From Elusimicrobiota bacterium (lineage in GTDB: Bacteria; Elusimicrobiota; Elusimicrobia; FEN-1173): a stretch of 53,068 bases of DNA. Location of the stretch: positions 1 to 53,068 of the forward strand of contig JAEURZ010000020.1 of assembly GCA_016788905.1 (NCBI GenBank). Direction: 5' to 3'. The translations under genes were made by a program, and so were the position numbers. The notes beneath the pieces were generated by a model. That model worked only from the letters and a program-made list of their open reading frames with translations, made no database searches and was not told the origin of the DNA. Numbering within the stretch: the first letter of the stretch is position 1; each line of letters starts with the position of its first letter. This document shows positions 8,925 through 17,718 of this stretch, in pieces.

Positions 8925-9776
8925 TTACCCCACCTTTCCGATAGAAATCATGTAGAAATAGAGAAAAGGAGCGGTGAGTAAAAACGAATCGAATCGGTCC
9001 AACACGCCACCGTGCCCCGGAAGCAAAGAGGAAGAATCCTTCACACCGAAACAACGTTTCACCAAAGACTCCGTTAAATCTGAAATTTGGGCCAGCACCC
9101 CTAAAACCACAGCCAACACCACGATCTCTCCCCGCCCAAAAAGATCTTTCATGAACAGCTCTCGAAGGGCCAACGAAAGGAGAACCCCCGCCACCAGCCC
9201 CCCCACGGCCCCCTCCCACGATTTCTTTGGACTCACGGCCGGCGCCAACCGGTGTTTCCCAATGGAGAGCCCCACAGCCCAGGCCCCCGTGTCTTGGGTC
9301 CAAATCAGCGCCACCAAAAAAACAGTGGCCATCAATCCCCCATTCATAAGAAGCCCGTTGGTGCCCCGCAATTCCCGGATCAGAGCCAGATACCCCAAAG
9401 GCCAAACAATGAGAAGGATTCCTGTGAACGACATGGCCAACCGCAACATCGACAACCCCTTGTCCCGGCGGACCATTTCGCGAAGAATCAAGCCCAAAAG
9501 AGCGACCATGACCGCAAACGCTGGGGCTTGGGACAGGAACGAAACACTCGACCGAATCCCTGGAAACACGAAAGAAACCGCCACCAACGCGCCCGCACTG
9601 ATACCGGCCCACCCCTGGGTGGCGTATCCGCCCTCTTCGGCCATACGGTGGAACTCCCACAGGGCTAAAAGAATTAAAATAAAAATAAACGCCAGGAACG
9701 GAACATTTCCTAGATAGAGAACCCACAAAAAGAAGGGCGCCAAAACCAGCGCGGTTAAAACACGCGGAAGAACCAT
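8925..9776 (-). CDS. cdsA: Phosphatidate cytidylyltransferase
   Basis: Makes CDP-diacylglycerol from phosphatidic acid and CTP in the inner membrane, for all phospholipid synthesis. The full PROSITE-type signature is present near the C-terminus (SLVKRCFGVKD followed by PGHGGVLDRFD). There are about seven to eight hydrophobic segments. I chose the ATG at 9776 (283 aa, MVLPRVL), which overlaps the uppS stop as TGATG. A longer open frame upstream would bury the start inside uppS without an obvious membrane-protein N-terminus. Confidence 0.95.
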   Translation of the reverse strand: MVLPRVLTALVLAPFFLWVLYLGNVPFLAFIFILILLALWEFHRMAEEGGYATQGWAGISAGALVAVSFVFPGIRSSVSFLSQAPAFAVMVALLGLILREMVRRDKGLSMLRLAMSFTGILLIVWPLGYLALIRELRGTNGLLMNGGLMATVFLVALIWTQDTGAWAVGLSIGKHRLAPAVSPKKSWEGAVGGLVAGVLLSLALRELFMKDLFGRGEIVVLAVVLGVLAQISDLTESLVKRCFGVKDSSSLLPGHGGVLDRFDSFLLTAPFLYFYMISIGKVG

Positions 9777-10543
9777 CAAACCCCCCCAAACCGACGTTCG
9801 CGCCGCTGGTAATCCAGGAGAGCGAGGCGAAATTCGTTTTTCCTGAAATCGGGCCAATAGGTCGGGGTCACATAAATTTCCGTGTAGGCCGATTGCCAAA
9901 GCAAAAAGTTCGACAAACGGTATTCCCCGGACGTTCGGATCATCAGGTCGGGATCCGGGAGAGGCGCGGTTTGGAGGTGGCTTGAGATGGATTGTTCCGT
10001 CAATGTTTCCCCCGCCGCCACCACAGCCCGGGCGGCGTCCACAATTTCCTGCCGTCCCCCATAATTCAACGCCAGCGTCAAAACGACCCCCGTATTCTGT
10101 TCCAACAGAGAAGCCGTGCGCGTCAATTCCTTCTGAACAGAAGAGGGAAGCGCGTCCACACGCCCGATCACCCGCAAACGAACCCGGTTACGGTTCAGTT
10201 CCTGGCTTTCCCGCCGAAGGGTGTGGGCCAGGAGAGACATCAGACCTTTCACTTCTTCCGGAGAACGGGACCAATTTTCAGTGGAGAAGGCGTAGAGCGT
10301 CAAAGCGGCTATTCCCCATTCGCCCGAAAGCCGGACGATTTCACGCACGCTCTCGGCGCCCGCCCGGTGCCCCATCAAACGAGGGGAACCGCGTTTCCGA
10401 GCCCAACGCCCATTCCCGTCCATAATGATCGCCACATGACGGGGCATCTTGGATCGGACCAGTTCCTCCTGTGAGGAAGAATCCTGGGGAGGCCGACGGG
10501 ACAGAACCGGGGAAGAGATCTTCGAGCGGAGAGGAGGGGGCAT
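9776..10543 (-). CDS. uppS: Undecaprenyl diphosphate synthase (cis-prenyltransferase)
   Basis: Condenses isopentenyl diphosphate onto farnesyl diphosphate to make the C55 carrier for peptidoglycan and other wall polymers. The catalytic HVAIIMDGNGRWA motif, the NYGG region and the C-terminal RTSGEYRLSNFLLWQ and DF-x(7)-ALLDYQRRERRFG motifs are complete. The start is uncertain. ATG at 10543 gives 255 aa with a roughly 33-residue basic/Ser-rich extension and no clear ribosome-binding site. ATG at 10447 starts just before the catalytic motif but its AGGAGG is 17 bases away. It lies 55 bp after frr and overlaps cdsA by one base. Confidence 0.95.
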   Translation of the reverse strand: MPPPLRSKISSPVLSRRPPQDSSSQEELVRSKMPRHVAIIMDGNGRWARKRGSPRLMGHRAGAESVREIVRLSGEWGIAALTLYAFSTENWSRSPEEVKGLMSLLAHTLRRESQELNRNRVRLRVIGRVDALPSSVQKELTRTASLLEQNTGVVLTLALNYGGRQEIVDAARAVVAAGETLTEQSISSHLQTAPLPDPDLMIRTSGEYRLSNFLLWQSAYTEIYVTPTYWPDFRKNEFRLALLDYQRRERRFGGV

Positions 10544-10598
10544 GCGGTAAAGGGAAGAGGGGGCGTTCCATCGGAAACCGACAAAGGGCCCCGCTCGC

Positions 10599-11174
10599 CT
10601 AGACGGTAAGAATTTCCTTTTCTTTGTTCGCCAAGGTATCGTCCACTCGACTGATGAATGAATCGGTCAAAACCTGAAGCGCTCCCTCCGACGTTTTGCG
10701 ATCGTCTTCGGTCATGAGTTTATCTTTCTCTGCCTTTTTCACAATTTCCATGACGTCACGACGATCGTTGCGAATGGCCACACGAAACTCCTCTGCCAGT
10801 TTTCGAACCACTTTCACCATTTCTTTACGTCGGTCTTCGGTCAAGGTCGGAATAACGAGCCGAATCATTTTACCGTCGTTGTTGGGAGTTAACTTGAGAT
10901 CCGAGGTGGCGATCGCACGCTCAATGGCCGGCAACGCGCCCGCGTCCCAAGGTTTAATTTCAATGGTTCGCCCATCCGGCACACTCACGGCGGCCACTTG
11001 TTTCATCGGGGTCATGGACCCGTAATAATCCACTTTAATGTGGTCGAGAAGATTCCCCGTGGCCCGCCCCGACCGAACGGATGAGAACTCCTGGGCCATC
11101 CGTTCCAAAGACTTTCGCATTTTATCTTCCGCGTCTTTGAACGCGGGTTGAACAACCGGTGAGATGTTTGCCAT
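10599..11174 (-). CDS. frr: Ribosome recycling factor
   Basis: Splits post-termination 70S ribosomes together with EF-G. The 191-residue length fits the family (about 185). The conserved central stretch around MKQVAAVSVPDGRTIEIKPWD and the C-terminal RRDVMEIVKKAEKDK helix are evident. It lies 16 bp after pyrH in the standard rpsB-tsf-pyrH-frr order, downstream of an AAGGAC ribosome-binding site. Confidence 0.96.
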   Translation of the reverse strand: MANISPVVQPAFKDAEDKMRKSLERMAQEFSSVRSGRATGNLLDHIKVDYYGSMTPMKQVAAVSVPDGRTIEIKPWDAGALPAIERAIATSDLKLTPNNDGKMIRLVIPTLTEDRRKEMVKVVRKLAEEFRVAIRNDRRDVMEIVKKAEKDKLMTEDDRKTSEGALQVLTDSFISRVDDTLANKEKEILTV

Positions 11175-11190
11175 GGGGGAGTCCTTTCGA

Positions 11191-11901
11191 TTAAGGGGTG
11201 ACCAACGTTCCGACGTCTTTGCCCGAGATCGCCCGACGAATGTTCCCGGGTTCCTTCAAGTTAAAAACGCGCACAGGAATTTTGTTTTCCAAACAAAGGG
11301 AAAGGGCGGTAGAATCCATCACACCCAATTGGTCTCGAAGCGCTTGAAGAAGCTTCAAGGTTTTGTATTTTTTAGCGGTAGGAACCTTCAGGGGATCCGC
11401 ATTGTAAACACCGTCCACTTGGGTGGCTTTCAAGACCATGTCCGCCTCGATTTCTGAGGCCCGCAAAGCGGCGGCGGTATCGGTTGAGAAAAACGGATTC
11501 CCTGTTCCCGCGGCAAAAATAACGATCCGACCTTTTTCCAAATGGCGAATAGCTCGACGGCGAATGTAGGGTTCCGCCACTTTCGCCACTTCCATGGCGG
11601 ACAGGACTCGGGTGGGAGCCCCCGATTTCTCCAAAGCGTCTTGGAGCGCCAGAGCGTTCACGAGCGTGGCCAACATGCCCATCTGGTCGGAGATGACCCG
11701 GTCCAGTTCCCGCCCCTTCCCTCGCCCCCCTCGCCAAATATTCCCCCCTCCCACGACGACGGCGATTTGTATTTTCGTTCGCCGTGCAGAGCTCAATTCA
11801 TGAGCGATCTGAAACAACGCGTCCACGTCAATACCGCCCCCCCCGTGGCCCAAAAGAGCCTCCCCGGAAAGTTTAAGGACAACGCGGCGAACACCCGTCA
11901 C
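11191..11901 (-). CDS. pyrH: UMP kinase
   Basis: Phosphorylates UMP to UDP for pyrimidine nucleotide synthesis. It belongs to the bacterial hexameric amino-acid-kinase family. The N-terminal KLSGEAL motif, VVVGGGNIWRG near residue 50 and GTGNPFFSTDTAAALRA near residue 133 are diagnostic. The length of 236 aa is typical. The start codon is GTG at 11901 with AGAGGA about ten bases upstream, only five bases after the tsf stop. Confidence 0.96.
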   Translation of the reverse strand: MTGVRRVVLKLSGEALLGHGGGGIDVDALFQIAHELSSARRTKIQIAVVVGGGNIWRGGRGKGRELDRVISDQMGMLATLVNALALQDALEKSGAPTRVLSAMEVAKVAEPYIRRRAIRHLEKGRIVIFAAGTGNPFFSTDTAAALRASEIEADMVLKATQVDGVYNADPLKVPTAKKYKTLKLLQALRDQLGVMDSTALSLCLENKIPVRVFNLKEPGNIRRAISGKDVGTLVTP

Positions 11902-11906
11902 GAGGG

Positions 11907-12797
11907 TCAGTCCTCTTCCCCCACTTTCAAACGAACAAAGCGACGCGGGATTAACGTCGCGCCCACTTTTTTTGACACCAGATCAACCACCTGGGCCACG
12001 GTGAGAGCTTTGGCTCCATCCACCGGTTTGACGAAAGGCTGTTCCATTAAACAGAATTGACCGTAATATTGCTGAATTTTACCTTGCACGATCTTGTCCC
12101 AAATTTTTTCCGGTTTGTTCTCCCGACGCGCTTGTTCTTGGGCGATCTTTGTTTCTTGTTCAATGACTTCCGAGGACACATCCTCTTTTCGAACAAAACG
12201 AGGACTGGAGGCGGCCACCTGCATCGCCAAATCCCGCGCAAGCGCTTTGGCTTCTTCATTTTCCAAAGCCGCCGCCCGGTCTCCCGCGACCCCCAGCTCA
12301 AGGAGAACGCCCACCTTTCCAAAATTCCCGGAAGGATGAATGTAAACGGAAAAAATACCGGGGGCCACGCGATCGAACCGCGTAAAGCGGCCGTTGCGCA
12401 ATTGCACATTTTCCTTCAGTTTGGCCGCCACGTCTTGGACCCTCGCCAAGGGGGCATCGGCGGCGGATTTCCAAGCGGGATTCGCTTGCGCGGCGCTTTT
12501 GGCCAATTCTGTGAGGAACCCCTGAAAATCGTCCGTCCGCGCCACGAAATCTGTTTCACAATTCAATTCCATGAGCACCGCCGTTTTTCCGGAGGGATCC
12601 ACGTAAGACGTGACCAACCCGTCTCCCGTTACTCGGCCTGAACGCTTCGCCGCGGAGGCGGACCCTTGTTCACGCAAAACGACCACGGCTTTATCAAAGT
12701 CCCCGCTCGTTTGCGTCAACGCGCGTTTGCAATCCATCAATCCCGCCCCGGTTTTGGCCCGAAGCTTTCCCACCATATCGCTCGAAATCTCTGTCAT
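11907..12797 (-). CDS. tsf: Translation elongation factor Ts
   Basis: Guanine-nucleotide exchange factor for EF-Tu. The N-terminal UBA-like domain with the AKTGAGLMDCKRAL motif and the core motif ELNCETDFVAR near residue 77 are clear. I placed the start at ATG 12797 (296 aa): GGAGG lies nine bases before it but directly abuts the in-frame GTG at 12806, which is therefore not usable. It follows rpsB by 15 bp. The family norm is about 280-300 aa. Confidence 0.96.
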   Translation of the reverse strand: MTEISSDMVGKLRAKTGAGLMDCKRALTQTSGDFDKAVVVLREQGSASAAKRSGRVTGDGLVTSYVDPSGKTAVLMELNCETDFVARTDDFQGFLTELAKSAAQANPAWKSAADAPLARVQDVAAKLKENVQLRNGRFTRFDRVAPGIFSVYIHPSGNFGKVGVLLELGVAGDRAAALENEEAKALARDLAMQVAASSPRFVRKEDVSSEVIEQETKIAQEQARRENKPEKIWDKIVQGKIQQYYGQFCLMEQPFVKPVDGAKALTVAQVVDLVSKKVGATLIPRRFVRLKVGEED

Positions 12798-12812
12798 TGT
12801 GTTCACCCTCCG

Positions 12813-13610
12813 TTAGTTCCCAGCCGGGGCAACCGTTTTCTCCACCGGCTCGGTTTCAGACTGTTCCGTCAAATCGATTTCCTGATCAGACGACGCCTCT
12901 ACCCCTTCAGCCTGGTTCGCGGGTTTGGCCGCCGCGCGCCCCTCCAGAATCGTGTCCGCCACCAATTTACAAAAGAGACGGACCGAACGGATGGCGTCAT
13001 CATTCCCAGGCATCGGGTAATCGATTAAGTCGGGATCGCAGTTGGTGTCGCAGATAGACACCACGGGGATCTCCATTCGCCGAGCTTCCGTAACCGCGGT
13101 GATTTCTTGGACGGGGTCGACGACGAACATAATATCGGGCAACCGCGTCATGTTTTTAATTCCATCGAGGGATTTCCCCAATCGGCGAATTTCTTTCTCC
13201 CGCTGCAACCCTTCTTTTTTTGAAAGCGAACCGAACACACCGCTCGATTTCATCCGCTCCTGCTCTTGAAGGCGTTTCGCCGAACGTCGTACGGTTTCAA
13301 AATTTGTTAATGTCCCGCCCAACCAACGATCACGAACGAAGGGGCTCTCGCACCGCGCGGCTTCCTGAGCAATCGCTTCACGGGCCTGTTTTTTCGTCCC
13401 CACGAACAAAAAGACTTTTCCGTCTTCGGCAGCTTCGCGAACATACGCCAAAGCCTTCTTTAACTCTTTGACGGTTTTTTGTAAATCAATGATGTGGATA
13501 TTGTTACGGCTTCCAAAAATAAATTTGGCCATTTTCGGATTCCACCGACGGGTTTGATGTCCAAAATGAACCCCGGCTTCCAACAGCGCTTTCATCGAGA
13601 CAGTTGCCAT
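12813..13610 (-). CDS. rpsB: 30S ribosomal protein S2
   Basis: Small-subunit protein S2, 265 aa from the ATG at 13610, which has a perfect AGGAGG seven bases upstream. LLEAGVHFGHQTRRWNPKM at the N-terminus and the RLPDIMFVVDP and DTNCDPDLIDYPMPGNDDA segments identify it. The C-terminus carries an acidic extension of about 35 residues beyond the conserved fold. It is the first gene of the translation/envelope operon, and is preceded at 36 bases by an intrinsic terminator (13646-13675), so its expression may depend on antitermination. Confidence 0.97.
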   Translation of the reverse strand: MATVSMKALLEAGVHFGHQTRRWNPKMAKFIFGSRNNIHIIDLQKTVKELKKALAYVREAAEDGKVFLFVGTKKQAREAIAQEAARCESPFVRDRWLGGTLTNFETVRRSAKRLQEQERMKSSGVFGSLSKKEGLQREKEIRRLGKSLDGIKNMTRLPDIMFVVDPVQEITAVTEARRMEIPVVSICDTNCDPDLIDYPMPGNDDAIRSVRLFCKLVADTILEGRAAAKPANQAEGVEASSDQEIDLTEQSETEPVEKTVAPAGN

Positions 13611-13645
13611 AATTCCTCCTGAGTGTCGCGTCTTTGTATCCACAT

Positions 13646-13675
13646 AAAAAAAGCGGTCCCTAATTTAGGACCGCT
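13646..13675 (-). terminator. Intrinsic terminator / attenuator just before rpsB
   Basis: On the minus strand AGCGGTCC (13675-13668) pairs perfectly with GGACCGCT (13659-13652) around an eight-base A/T-rich loop, and is followed directly by a run of seven Ts. Only 36 bases separate it from the rpsB start codon, too little room for a separate promoter plus leader. It most likely sits inside the rpsB leader as an attenuator. The alternative is that it ends a small RNA encoded at 13676-13862. Confidence 0.8.
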
Positions 13676-13862
13676 CTCAAACGGACGCAAACGATGGTTC
13701 CAGAACGTAAACGTTCCGAACGACGCGCGGTTTTTTTCGCTTGGGTAAGCGACCTCCACCCTCTTCCCTTCGCCGCTAGCCCCTGAGGGGAACCCTAACG
13801 GCAATCCAAGGGTGTGTGAGATAGGGCGGGCCAAACATTTGTATGACCCGCCCTGAGTTACA
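13676..13862 (-). ncRNA. Structured rpsB leader or small RNA (unnamed)
   Basis: A 190-base non-coding stretch with stacked hairpins on the minus strand. AGGGCGGG/CCCGCCCT spans 13823-13854. A nested stem spans 13766-13812, with CCCTT/AAGGG outside, an eight-pair GCCGTTAG/CTAGCGGC in the middle and CCCC/GGGG at the tip. TCGCTT/AAGCGA lies at 13737-13752 and GAACG/CGTTC at 13703-13716. A TAGAAT -10-like box at 13871-13876 would start it near 13862, and the terminator at 13646-13675 ends it. I do not recognise it as RNase P, tmRNA, SRP or 6S RNA. It could be an autoregulatory leader of rpsB-tsf or a free small RNA. Confidence 0.45.
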
Positions 13863-13870
13863 TCAACGAC

Positions 13871-13876
13871 ATTCTA
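13871..13876 (-). promoter_or_regulatory. Possible -10 box for the rpsB operon
   Basis: TAGAAT on the minus strand, five of six matches to the consensus, lies in an A/T-rich stretch after the ferredoxin gene. No convincing -35 hexamer lies 16-18 bases upstream, where the sequence is a long T-run. It is the best-placed candidate for starting the structured leader. Confidence 0.3.
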
Positions 13877-13924
13877 CCTTTTAAAACAAAAAAAATCTTC
13901 CTTCCTCCATCACCCCCCGACTTC

Positions 13925-14260
<336 letters not shown>

Positions 14261-14285
14261 CTAATTTAGTGTTGGATGAAATGCC

Positions 14286-14315
14286 AATTTACTACAACCG
14301 GGTGTTGCCTGTCAA
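14286..14315 (-). promoter_or_regulatory. Promoter for the ferredoxin gene
   Basis: On the minus strand a perfect -35 TTGACA (14315-14310) is followed, after 18 bases, by TAAATT (14291-14286), a moderate -10. The predicted start lies about 30 bases before the ferredoxin ATG. The -35 overlaps the last codons of tatC, so ferredoxin may be transcribed separately from the Tat genes. Confidence 0.5.
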
Positions 14316-15046
14316 GGCTCTAAGAGGCGCGCCAGCACGACGGAAACCTCAAAGAGAGCGTAGGTCGGCACTGCCAAAAGAAGTTGAGAAAAGACATCAG
14401 GCCCCGGCGTAAGAACCGCGGCGGCCACGAGGATAACCAAGAACGCGTGTCGACGGTATCCAGAGAGAGTGGCCGCGCGAACAAAGCCCCAATGAGCCAA
14501 GGCGCCAATCACCACCGGAAGCTGAAAAAGGGCACCCAACCCGAACGACGTCCACAGGGCGAACTCCACACACGCTTCCACGGAAAGGGTGGGCTGAAGG
14601 TGAGGCGAGGCAAACCCCAACAGGAACCGCATTCCCGCCGGGACGATGACGAACCACCCGAGCGCGGCCCCCGTGGCGAACAACAGATACGAAAGAGGCA
14701 ACGCCCCTAAAACCACCCGACGTTCACTCAGGGTCAGCGCCACGCCAATGAACCGCCAGGCGTGATAAATCAGGAAGGGCGCCCCGAGCGCCAGCGCCAA
14801 AATCAACGCCAATTTGAAACGCACCGCGAACGCCTCGGTTGGGGCAAGAAAAACCATGGGACCAGTGACTCGAGACATTTGATTCACCAACCGTAGACTC
14901 AAAAACCAACTGGGCACAACCATCGCGACCACCGCGGCCGCCCCCCACAACAATCGCGCGCGCAATTCGCCCAAGTGCTCGTACAAGGGGCGACCACGGT
15001 CGCGAGGGGTATCGGAAGGAAGGGAAACGTCGCCGGAGGAAGACAA
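14312..15046 (-). CDS. tatC: Sec-independent protein translocase TatC
   Basis: A six-helix inner-membrane receptor for twin-arginine signal peptides, 244 aa. The family's N-terminal region (PLYEHLGELRARLLW) and the conserved FLAPTEAF loop after TM1 are present, followed by five more hydrophobic segments. The start appears to be TTG at 15046, six bases after the tatA stop. There is no strong ribosome-binding site, suggesting translational coupling to tatA. With tatA it forms a minimal two-component Tat system. No tatB is visible. Confidence 0.93.
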   Translation of the reverse strand: MSSSGDVSLPSDTPRDRGRPLYEHLGELRARLLWGAAAVVAMVVPSWFLSLRLVNQMSRVTGPMVFLAPTEAFAVRFKLALILALALGAPFLIYHAWRFIGVALTLSERRVVLGALPLSYLLFATGAALGWFVIVPAGMRFLLGFASPHLQPTLSVEACVEFALWTSFGLGALFQLPVVIGALAHWGFVRAATLSGYRRHAFLVILVAAAVLTPGPDVFSQLLLAVPTYALFEVSVVLARLLEP

Positions 15047-15052
15047 AGGAAA

Positions 15053-15256
15053 CTATTTTTTGGGAGGTTCCGGAGAGGGATCCGCGGGGGGAGGGGCATC
15101 ACTTTCCGAATCGGTTTCACCCTCTTTGATTCCTTTTTTAAAAGCGGAAATCGCTTTCCCAAAACTACGCCCTAAATCTGGCAGTTTTTTGGGACCAAAA
15201 AAAAGCAACGCGATAAAAAGGACAAGCAACAATTCCTGCCAACCCATTCCAAACAT
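15053..15256 (-). CDS. tatA: Sec-independent protein translocase TatA
   Basis: A 67-residue TatA/E-type pore protein. It has one N-terminal membrane helix (about residues 5-20), the FGPKKLP hinge, an amphipathic helix (about 26-45) and a Pro/Ser/acidic tail. AGGAGA lies upstream of the ATG at 15256. It is encoded 29 bp after the polyprenyl synthase and directly before tatC. The Tat route would export folded cofactor-bearing proteins, which fits the respiratory neighbourhood. Confidence 0.94.
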   Translation of the reverse strand: MFGMGWQELLLVLFIALLFFGPKKLPDLGRSFGKAISAFKKGIKEGETDSESDAPPPADPSPEPPKK

Positions 15257-15285
15257 AAACTGGTCTCCTTCTTTTTTCGGCTTTC

Positions 15286-16284
15286 CTACACGTTCCGGTC
15301 AGACAAACGGCGCGCCACGTCTCGAAGGAGAGACTGGGCAGGACCCGTCGGAAGACGATCCAGTTCGGTCTCCGCTTCTTTCAACAACGATCGTACCTTT
15401 TCTTTGGAACGATCTAAAACACCCGACCGGCGCAAATCGGCAATGAACGCGTCCACCCGCCCGTTGGGATTACGAAGAAAATCCTGAAACCCCTTGCGTT
15501 CCTTAACGGTGACAAGACCCGCCGCGTGATCAATTAATGGGAGAGTCATTTTTCCGTGAATCAAATCCGTGTGAAGCGTTTTTCCAACAACGGCTTCGTC
15601 CCCTTCAATATCCAAAATATCATCGACAATTTGAAAAGCGACACCCAGTCGTTCCCCAAAAGTATCCAGGGCCGCCAGCTGTTCAGCGGAAAGACCCGCC
15701 AGAATTCCCCCCGCACGGCACGACGCGGACATGAGAGACGCCGTTTTTTTCTGGAGAAAAGAAAGATAGCTTTTTTCGGAAAGATCAAATTGATAGCGAC
15801 TCTCATACTGAGCGATCTCCCCCTCACACATGGTCATGGTGGCACCAGCGAAAAGTGTCATGAGTTCCGGCCGACCCAACGCACTCAACCGTTGAAACGC
15901 TTCGGCGTAGACGTAGTCCCCCAGAAGGACCGCCGATCCCTCCCCAAATTTAACCCCCACGGTGGGCCGTTGGCGACGGATCACCGCTTCGTCGACCAAA
16001 TCATCGTGAACGAGTGTGGCGATATGGATCATCTCAACCGCCAGGGCCGTTTGGTTCACCGCCTCACGGTCCGCTTGTCCAAATTGAGACCCCAGAAAAA
16101 CCAAGGCCGGCCGAACCCGTTTCCCGGATCCCGTCATCACGTAATCGGTCAGTTGAGCCAAAAATCCTGTTTTTGAACGGGAAACGTTCCCCAAAGAATC
16201 GTCGACTCCTCGCAGGAAATGCGTCAGTGCCTCAGCGTCGCTCCCTCGCAAGATCGGTTCAAGAAGCTTTAACGCTAGGGCCAT
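15286..16284 (-). CDS. Trans-polyprenyl diphosphate synthase
   Basis: A 332-residue head-to-tail prenyltransferase that extends allylic diphosphates with isopentenyl diphosphate. Both Asp-rich motifs are present: DDLVD in VHDDLVDEAVIRRQRPT (about residues 92-108) and DDILD in FQIVDDILDIEGDE. GKRVRP near residue 54 is also conserved. The first DDxxD lacks bulky aromatic residues at the positions that cap short products, so a long-chain product such as a quinone tail is likely (octaprenyl/heptaprenyl type, related to IspB/HepT). The start overlaps the end of nuoN by ten bases, so quinone tail synthesis is co-transcribed with complex I. Confidence 0.9.
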   Translation of the reverse strand: MALALKLLEPILRGSDAEALTHFLRGVDDSLGNVSRSKTGFLAQLTDYVMTGSGKRVRPALVFLGSQFGQADREAVNQTALAVEMIHIATLVHDDLVDEAVIRRQRPTVGVKFGEGSAVLLGDYVYAEAFQRLSALGRPELMTLFAGATMTMCEGEIAQYESRYQFDLSEKSYLSFLQKKTASLMSASCRAGGILAGLSAEQLAALDTFGERLGVAFQIVDDILDIEGDEAVVGKTLHTDLIHGKMTLPLIDHAAGLVTVKERKGFQDFLRNPNGRVDAFIADLRRSGVLDRSKEKVRSLLKEAETELDRLPTGPAQSLLRDVARRLSDRNV

Positions 16285-17690
16285 ACGGACCGAGCCAGGG
16301 CCAAGAGAAGGTTAGGGAAAAGACCCGCCACCAACGTCAGGGATCCCGAGAAAGTCAAACACGCCAGAACGGGACCCGAGAGCCCCACCGGCCCCGATCG
16401 CACCGCCGGGGCAAAAAACATCACCCGAACAATTGAAAAATAATAGGCCAACGAAATCGCTGTATTGATCGCGCCCACCACGGCCAACCACACCAGCCCC
16501 GGGGCCTGCAACGTGGCCGAAAAGAGACTAAACTTCCCGATGAACCCCACCAGAGGAGGGATGCCCGTCAGCGAAAGCAGAAAGAGGGTGGTTGTAATGG
16601 CGAGAGGGAGAGACCGAGAGGCCAATCCTGAAAAACCGTCGATCGATTCGGTCTTGCTGTCTTCCCCCACGGCGATCACGCTGGCAAAAGCCCCCAGGTT
16701 CACGAGGACATAAGCCACCAGATACACCAAAACCGCTCGCCCTCCCGAGACACCCCCCGCCACAATTCCCATCATCAGATAGCCCATCTGAGCGATGGAA
16801 GAATAGGCCAAAAGACGTTTCACATTGTTCTGACGCAGAGCCGCCAAATTTCCCACCGTCATGGTGAGCGCCGCCGCTACGGCCAAAATCATCGAAACAT
16901 GAAGCGTGGAATGGTTTTGAAAAAATCGGATCAGCATCCCGAACGCGGCGGCCTTGGGCGCCACGGAGAGAAACGCCGTGATGGGCGTCGGGGCCCCCTC
17001 ATAGACGTCGGGCGCCCACATGTGAAAGGGAGCCAAGGCCAACTTAAACCCAAACCCCGCTAACACAAAGCAAAGGGCCCCGGCCAGAGGGAGGGCGGGA
17101 AGCGGCACCCCTCCGGATCCCTGGAGGGCACTGAGCGATGTTTCTCCCGTCAGCCCGTAGAGAAGAGACAACCCAAAAACCATAATGCCCGTAGAGAACG
17201 CGCCCACCAAGAAATATTTTAGCGCCGCCTCATTGGAACGACGATCTTCCCGCCGAAACCCCGTTAAAACAAAGGACGTGACACTGATCAATTCAATGGC
17301 AATCAGGATGACCAGGAAATCAGACGCGGACACCAAGGAGAATAATCCCACTGTGGAGAGGAGCAGAAGCCCCGTAAAAGTTCCCCACCCAAACGGACGG
17401 TCTTCCGTGTCGGAAAACCCACTAAATCCCGAACTGAGAGCCAACACCATCAACACCGCGGCCGCTAACAGGACTTTGAGCAGTCGAGCTGTCCCATCCA
17501 CAATGAGCATATGAAACGCCGTGCCGTCCGGAACCCCCAGTGTCAAAAGAGCCGCGCCCAGTAAAGCCACCACAGCTCCACCGATGGACAGTCCTTTCCG
17601 GGCCTGGCGACCGTTGTCAAGCAATAAGAGGCCAACGGCAATCACCGTTAGAAAAAGTTCCGCGCGCAAGAGAGAGAGAGAAGCCATCAT
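16275..17690 (-). CDS. nuoN: NADH-quinone oxidoreductase subunit N
   Basis: An antiporter-like proton-pumping subunit of complex I, 471 aa with about 14 membrane helices. The proton_antipo_M core is visible as the KYFLVGAFSTGIMVFGLSLLYG segment near residue 155, the HMWAPDVYEGAPTP motif near 225 and the Lys in the NNVKRLLAYSSIAQMGY motif near 290. It is the last nuo gene, 28 bp after nuoM, and overlaps the polyprenyl synthase. Confidence 0.95.
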   Translation of the reverse strand: MMASLSLLRAELFLTVIAVGLLLLDNGRQARKGLSIGGAVVALLGAALLTLGVPDGTAFHMLIVDGTARLLKVLLAAAVLMVLALSSGFSGFSDTEDRPFGWGTFTGLLLLSTVGLFSLVSASDFLVILIAIELISVTSFVLTGFRREDRRSNEAALKYFLVGAFSTGIMVFGLSLLYGLTGETSLSALQGSGGVPLPALPLAGALCFVLAGFGFKLALAPFHMWAPDVYEGAPTPITAFLSVAPKAAAFGMLIRFFQNHSTLHVSMILAVAAALTMTVGNLAALRQNNVKRLLAYSSIAQMGYLMMGIVAGGVSGGRAVLVYLVAYVLVNLGAFASVIAVGEDSKTESIDGFSGLASRSLPLAITTTLFLLSLTGIPPLVGFIGKFSLFSATLQAPGLVWLAVVGAINTAISLAYYFSIVRVMFFAPAVRSGPVGLSGPVLACLTFSGSLTLVAGLFPNLLLALARSVWP

Positions 17691-17718
17691 CGGATATCCG
17701 TTTTAACCCAACCCCGGT

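Noticed and set aside
13676-13862. 6S RNA or SRP RNA
   Set aside because: The 5' and 3' ends do not pair into one long rod with a central bubble, and the conserved SRP loop sequence is absent.
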